Shown: in pieces, positions 5,267 through 7,654 of the stretch
Position numbering within the stretch: position 1 is the first letter of the stretch
Layout: each line of letters starts with the position of its first letter
Assembly: GCA_963557065.1 (NCBI GenBank)
Contig: CAUWCT010000092.1
Coordinates: forward strand, 1-7,654
Direction of reading: 5' to 3'
DNA: 7,654 bases
Source: UMGS1370 sp963557065
GTDB taxonomy: Bacteria; Bacillota; Clostridia; Lachnospirales; Lachnospiraceae
The notes under the pieces: model-generated
What the model saw: the letters and a program-made list of their open reading frames with translations, nothing else
The model's database searches: none
Told to the model about the DNA's origin: nothing
Position numbers and translations under genes: made by a program

Positions 5267-6607
5267 ATGAAAAAGAAGTTTCTCAAAAAATTAGCAGCGG
5301 TTTCCTGCATTACCGCATGCACCGCCGGACTTTTAGCCGGCTGCGGCAGCAACAGCAACGCTCCTGCCGAAAGTACCGCAGCTGCTTCCTCCAGTTCCGG
5401 CGATGCTTCCGGCAGCGCCGCTTCTGAGGAACAGGTAGAAATCACATTTACCGTATGGGACTATGAAACAACCGACTACTGGAAGGTGCTGGTAGAAGCT
5501 TTTGAAAAGGAAAACCCGGACATCAAAGTAAAGGTCATTGACATCGGAAGCACTGACTATGATACGAAAATCCCGGTACTCTTATCTTCCGGCGATACCT
5601 CCGATGTTATCACCATCAAGAGTATGCCCATTTATACCAGCCTTGTAGAGAAAAATCTTCTGATGCCTCTGGATGATAAAATTGCCGAAAGCAATCTCGA
5701 TATGTCTCCTTATTTAGGTTCTGACGAAGGCATTCGGATGAACGACCAGTTATATGGCCTGCCGTTCCGCAACGACTATTATCTGCTATACTACAACAAA
5801 ACCATCTTTGACAATGCCGGAGTGGAATATCCTACCAATGACATGACCTGGGATGAATATCGTGAACTGGCTAAAAAACTGACTTCCGGAGAAGGCAACG
5901 ATAAGATCTACGGCGCTTATTTACATACCTGGCCGGGTTCTCTCTACCGCTGGGGACTGGATGCAGAACATTCCATGGCTGACGGCAATTATGAATTCTT
6001 AAAACCGGTTTATGAACACTTCCTGGCTATGCAGAATGAAGACAAAACCGCAATGGATTACAGCACTTTAAAGATGGGCAATATCCACTACAGCGGTCCG
6101 TTCTATAAAGAACAGGTAGCAATGGAGCCAATGGGAACCTGGTTTGCCAACATGATTATCAATACCAAAAATAAGGGCGAAACCTCTGTAGAATGGGGCG
6201 CTGTCAAGGCTCCTCACTTTGAAGGACAGGACCCCAATGTGGCAGTCAGCAACCCAACTCCTATCGCCATTAATAAAAATGCCGCTCACCCAGAAGAAGC
6301 ATGGCGTTTTGTAGAATTTATGTGTACAGAACCTGGAGCAGACATCCTGGCAAGCCTTGGCACTCTTCCTGCATATCAGAATGAGAAGACTATCAGCACT
6401 CTTGTCAGTGTAGAAGGCATGCCGGAAGGTTTCGCAGAAGCCATTGATGTAGATTCCTTTGTACTTGAATGTCAAATGACGCCTGCAGCAGGCGCTATTG
6501 ATCAGGTGATTTCTGAAGAACATGATTTGATCATGCTTGGCGCTGAATCCATTGATGATGGTCTTGCCAATATGGGAAAACGTGTTCAGGAACTTTTGAA
6601 CAAATAA
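5267..6607 (+). CDS. ABC transporter sugar-binding lipoprotein (CUT1 family)
   Basis: A 446-residue extracellular solute-binding protein (family 1, SBP_bac_1/8 type) that would capture an oligosaccharide outside the membrane and deliver it to the permease. Residues 1-25 are a lipoprotein signal peptide (KKK start, hydrophobic core, lipobox LAGC) with lipidated C26. Residues 27-56 are a Ser/Ala-rich tether, and the binding domain starts near EITFTVWDYE (58-67). YYLLYYNKTIFDNAGVEYPT...TWDEY (171-198) is the typical family block, followed by aromatic residues (W, Y, F) that could stack on sugars. Start ATG has AAAGGA 9 bases upstream. The stop is followed by an intrinsic terminator before the permease gene, so this gene is likely expressed at a higher level than the rest of the operon. 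Being divergent from GH88 and DUF2264, it probably binds lyase-made uronic-acid oligosaccharides; that substrate is inferred. Confidence 0.93.
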   Translation: MKKKFLKKLAAVSCITACTAGLLAGCGSNSNAPAESTAAASSSSGDASGSAASEEQVEITFTVWDYETTDYWKVLVEAFEKENPDIKVKVIDIGSTDYDTKIPVLLSSGDTSDVITIKSMPIYTSLVEKNLLMPLDDKIAESNLDMSPYLGSDEGIRMNDQLYGLPFRNDYYLLYYNKTIFDNAGVEYPTNDMTWDEYRELAKKLTSGEGNDKIYGAYLHTWPGSLYRWGLDAEHSMADGNYEFLKPVYEHFLAMQNEDKTAMDYSTLKMGNIHYSGPFYKEQVAMEPMGTWFANMIINTKNKGETSVEWGAVKAPHFEGQDPNVAVSNPTPIAINKNAAHPEEAWRFVEFMCTEPGADILASLGTLPAYQNEKTISTLVSVEGMPEGFAEAIDVDSFVLECQMTPAAGAIDQVISEEHDLIMLGAESIDDGLANMGKRVQELLNK

Positions 6608-6624
6608 TCAGCATTTAAGAACAT

Positions 6625-6678
6625 GACCGGACGCAGCATATCAGATCGCTTCTATCTTGCGTCCGGTCTTTCTTTTTT
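6625..6678 (+). terminator. Intrinsic terminator / attenuator between binding protein and permease
   Basis: GACCGGACGCA (6625-6635) pairs perfectly over 11 bp with TGCGTCCGGTC (6658-6668), followed by TTTCTTTTTT (6669-6678). The 22-base loop is long. Such partial terminators after solute-binding protein genes are common and allow more binding protein than permease. A frame opening at ATG 6623 runs through this hairpin and is in frame with the permease, but it is not the likely start. Confidence 0.85.
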
Positions 6679-6684
6679 AAACAG

Positions 6685-6720
6685 AAGGAGGGAATGCTTT
6701 TTAGCAGACATTATGAATAA
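6685..6720 (+). other. Misplaced ribosome binding site and 8-codon reading frame before the permease
   Basis: AAGGAGGG (6685-6692) is an excellent ribosome site but stands 20 bases before the permease ATG (6713), too far for normal use. Another ATG (6694) lies one base after it and opens an 8-residue frame (MLFSRHYE, stop TAA at 6718-6720) that overlaps the permease start. The spacing is too short for that start as well. Coupling of the short frame to the permease, or an unusual start, is possible. Confidence 0.35.
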
Positions 6721-7594
6721 ACGCGCTATTAAAAACAATGTCACTGCATACTTATTTTTACTTCCAAATTTTTTAGGCTTTTTAGCTTTCACACTGATTC
6801 CTATTGTTTTTTCCATGGTATTGGGGTTTATGGAATGGGATTCCGCCAATCCTATGGTATTTGTAGGCCTTGACAACTTCAAACGGATGCTCACCGATGA
6901 AACCTTTAAGATTTCTTTATGGAATACTATTTACTATGCTGTTTTCACCGTTCCATTGACTATGGCAGCTGCATTGGGGCTGGCTCTTATCCTGAATCAG
7001 AAACTAAAAGGAACCAATATTTTCAGAACGATTTTCTTTTTCCCCCATGTCGCTTCTCTCGTTGCCATTGCTGTCGTATGGAACCTTCTGTTTCATCCTA
7101 CGCTGGGTCCCATCAACAATATTTTAAGAGCCGTCGGAATTGATAACCCCCCTGGCTGGACGGCTTCTGTTGACTGGGCCATGCCGGCTGTCATTATTGT
7201 AAGCATCTGGAAAAGTATGGGATATTACATGGTTCTTTACCTCTCAGGTCTCCAGTCAATCCCGGCAGAACTTTATGAAGCAGCAAAAGTAGACGGCGCC
7301 AACCGCTTCCAGCGTTTTAAGCACATTACGCTTCCTATGCTGACTCCTACTACTTTCTTTGTCAGCATCATGCTTACCATTGCCTGCTTTAAAGTTTTTG
7401 ACCTGATTTCAGTTATGACCAACGGTGGTCCTGGACGGGCAACCAATGTACTGGTACTCGATATTTATAACACTGCATTTATCAATTATGAGTTTGGTTA
7501 TGCCAGTGCAATTGCTATGGTATTGTTTGTCATTGTACTTACCATCACGATTTTCCAGTTCCGCACAGAGAAAAAATGGGTCAGCTATATGTAG
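6713..7594 (+). CDS. ABC transporter permease, MalF/UgpA-like (CUT1 family)
   Basis: A 293-residue inner-membrane permease that forms, with a MalG-like partner, the channel for the sugar captured by the binding protein. Six hydrophobic segments are visible at about 12-38, 70-95, 105-128, 155-180, 211-233 and 262-283. The EAA loop that contacts the ATPase is EAAKVDGANRFQRFKHITLP (189-208), with the conserved glycine G195. The C-terminal block TNGGPGRATNVLVLDIYNTAF (236-256) is typical of the family. The gene is complete and ends at TAG. I chose ATG 6713 because the protein begins MNKRAIKNNVTAYLFLLPN, as is usual; a longer frame from 6623 would add 30 residues encoded by the terminator. No ATPase is seen; such systems usually share an MsmX/UgpC-type ATPase. 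The partner permease should follow the window edge. Confidence 0.92.
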   Translation: MNKRAIKNNVTAYLFLLPNFLGFLAFTLIPIVFSMVLGFMEWDSANPMVFVGLDNFKRMLTDETFKISLWNTIYYAVFTVPLTMAAALGLALILNQKLKGTNIFRTIFFFPHVASLVAIAVVWNLLFHPTLGPINNILRAVGIDNPPGWTASVDWAMPAVIIVSIWKSMGYYMVLYLSGLQSIPAELYEAAKVDGANRFQRFKHITLPMLTPTTFFVSIMLTIACFKVFDLISVMTNGGPGRATNVLVLDIYNTAFINYEFGYASAIAMVLFVIVLTITIFQFRTEKKWVSYM

Positions 7595-7654
7595 CCATAA
7601 GGAAAGACTAACTATTAAAAGTCAAGTCTAAAATGAAAGTTTTTTGAATGAATT
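7595..7654 (+). other. Intergenic tail, no gene seen
   Basis: The last 60 bases hold no terminator and no convincing start for the expected MalG-like permease. ATG 7633 stops after four codons; ATG 7648 is cut by the window end and has no ribosome site in front. Confidence 0.5.

Noticed and set aside
6623..6712. N-terminal extension of the permease from ATG 6623
   Set aside because: The 30 extra residues are encoded by the terminator hairpin and the following leader, and the family starts at the MNKRAIKNN segment.
7605..7630. AGACT/AGTCT inverted repeat after the permease
   Set aside because: Only 5 bp with a long loop and no T-run directly after; not a supported terminator.

Overview
The window looks like chromosomal DNA of a spore-forming, low-to-mid GC Bacillota, most likely Lachnospiraceae-type Clostridia. 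The signs are strong AGGAGG-type ribosome binding sites, a TTG start, an LAGC lipobox, a cytoplasmic CwlC-like amidase with a SPOR domain, and a CUT1 sugar-transport operon without its own ATPase. The taxon is inferred from sequence style, not from a marker gene.

Left part (1-992, minus strand): a N-acetylmuramoyl-L-alanine amidase (127-912) with its own intrinsic terminator at 111-141. Beyond it, at the window edge, lie a 12-bp hairpin and a 14-base motif that recurs at 2057-2070.

Middle (993-2066, minus strand): three very AT-rich small genes packed with 8 bases of overlap and 1 base of gap (93, 73 and 99 codons). The last resembles DUF4160. Behind them is a 277-base gene-free stretch that holds a well-formed small-RNA unit: a TTGAAA-17-TATATT promoter, about 108 transcribed bases and a strong terminator hairpin. 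These genes differ in base composition from both flanks and look like an acquired cassette.

Right part (2067-7654): a divergent carbohydrate-use locus. Leftwards run a GH88 unsaturated glucuronyl hydrolase (3812-4945) and a DUF2264 protein (2067-3773). Rightwards run a lipoprotein solute-binding protein (5267-6607) and a MalF-like permease (6713-7594). An intrinsic terminator/attenuator separates binding protein and permease. The second permease is expected just past the right edge. Neither enzyme has a signal peptide, so the inferred scheme is import of unsaturated uronic-acid oligosaccharides made outside the cell by polysaccharide lyases, then cytoplasmic removal of the unsaturated sugar by GH88 and further processing by the DUF2264 protein.

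The 321-base divergent control region (4946-5266) is rich in signals: three TTTTACAT repeats at exactly 10-base spacing next to a -35 element, a 7-bp inverted repeat around a TATAAT, a second TATAAT nearer the binding-protein gene, and a 7-bp palindrome near the start of the leftward transcript. The features most worth checking are the small-RNA unit, the three-gene cassette, this control region and the unusual start region of the permease gene.
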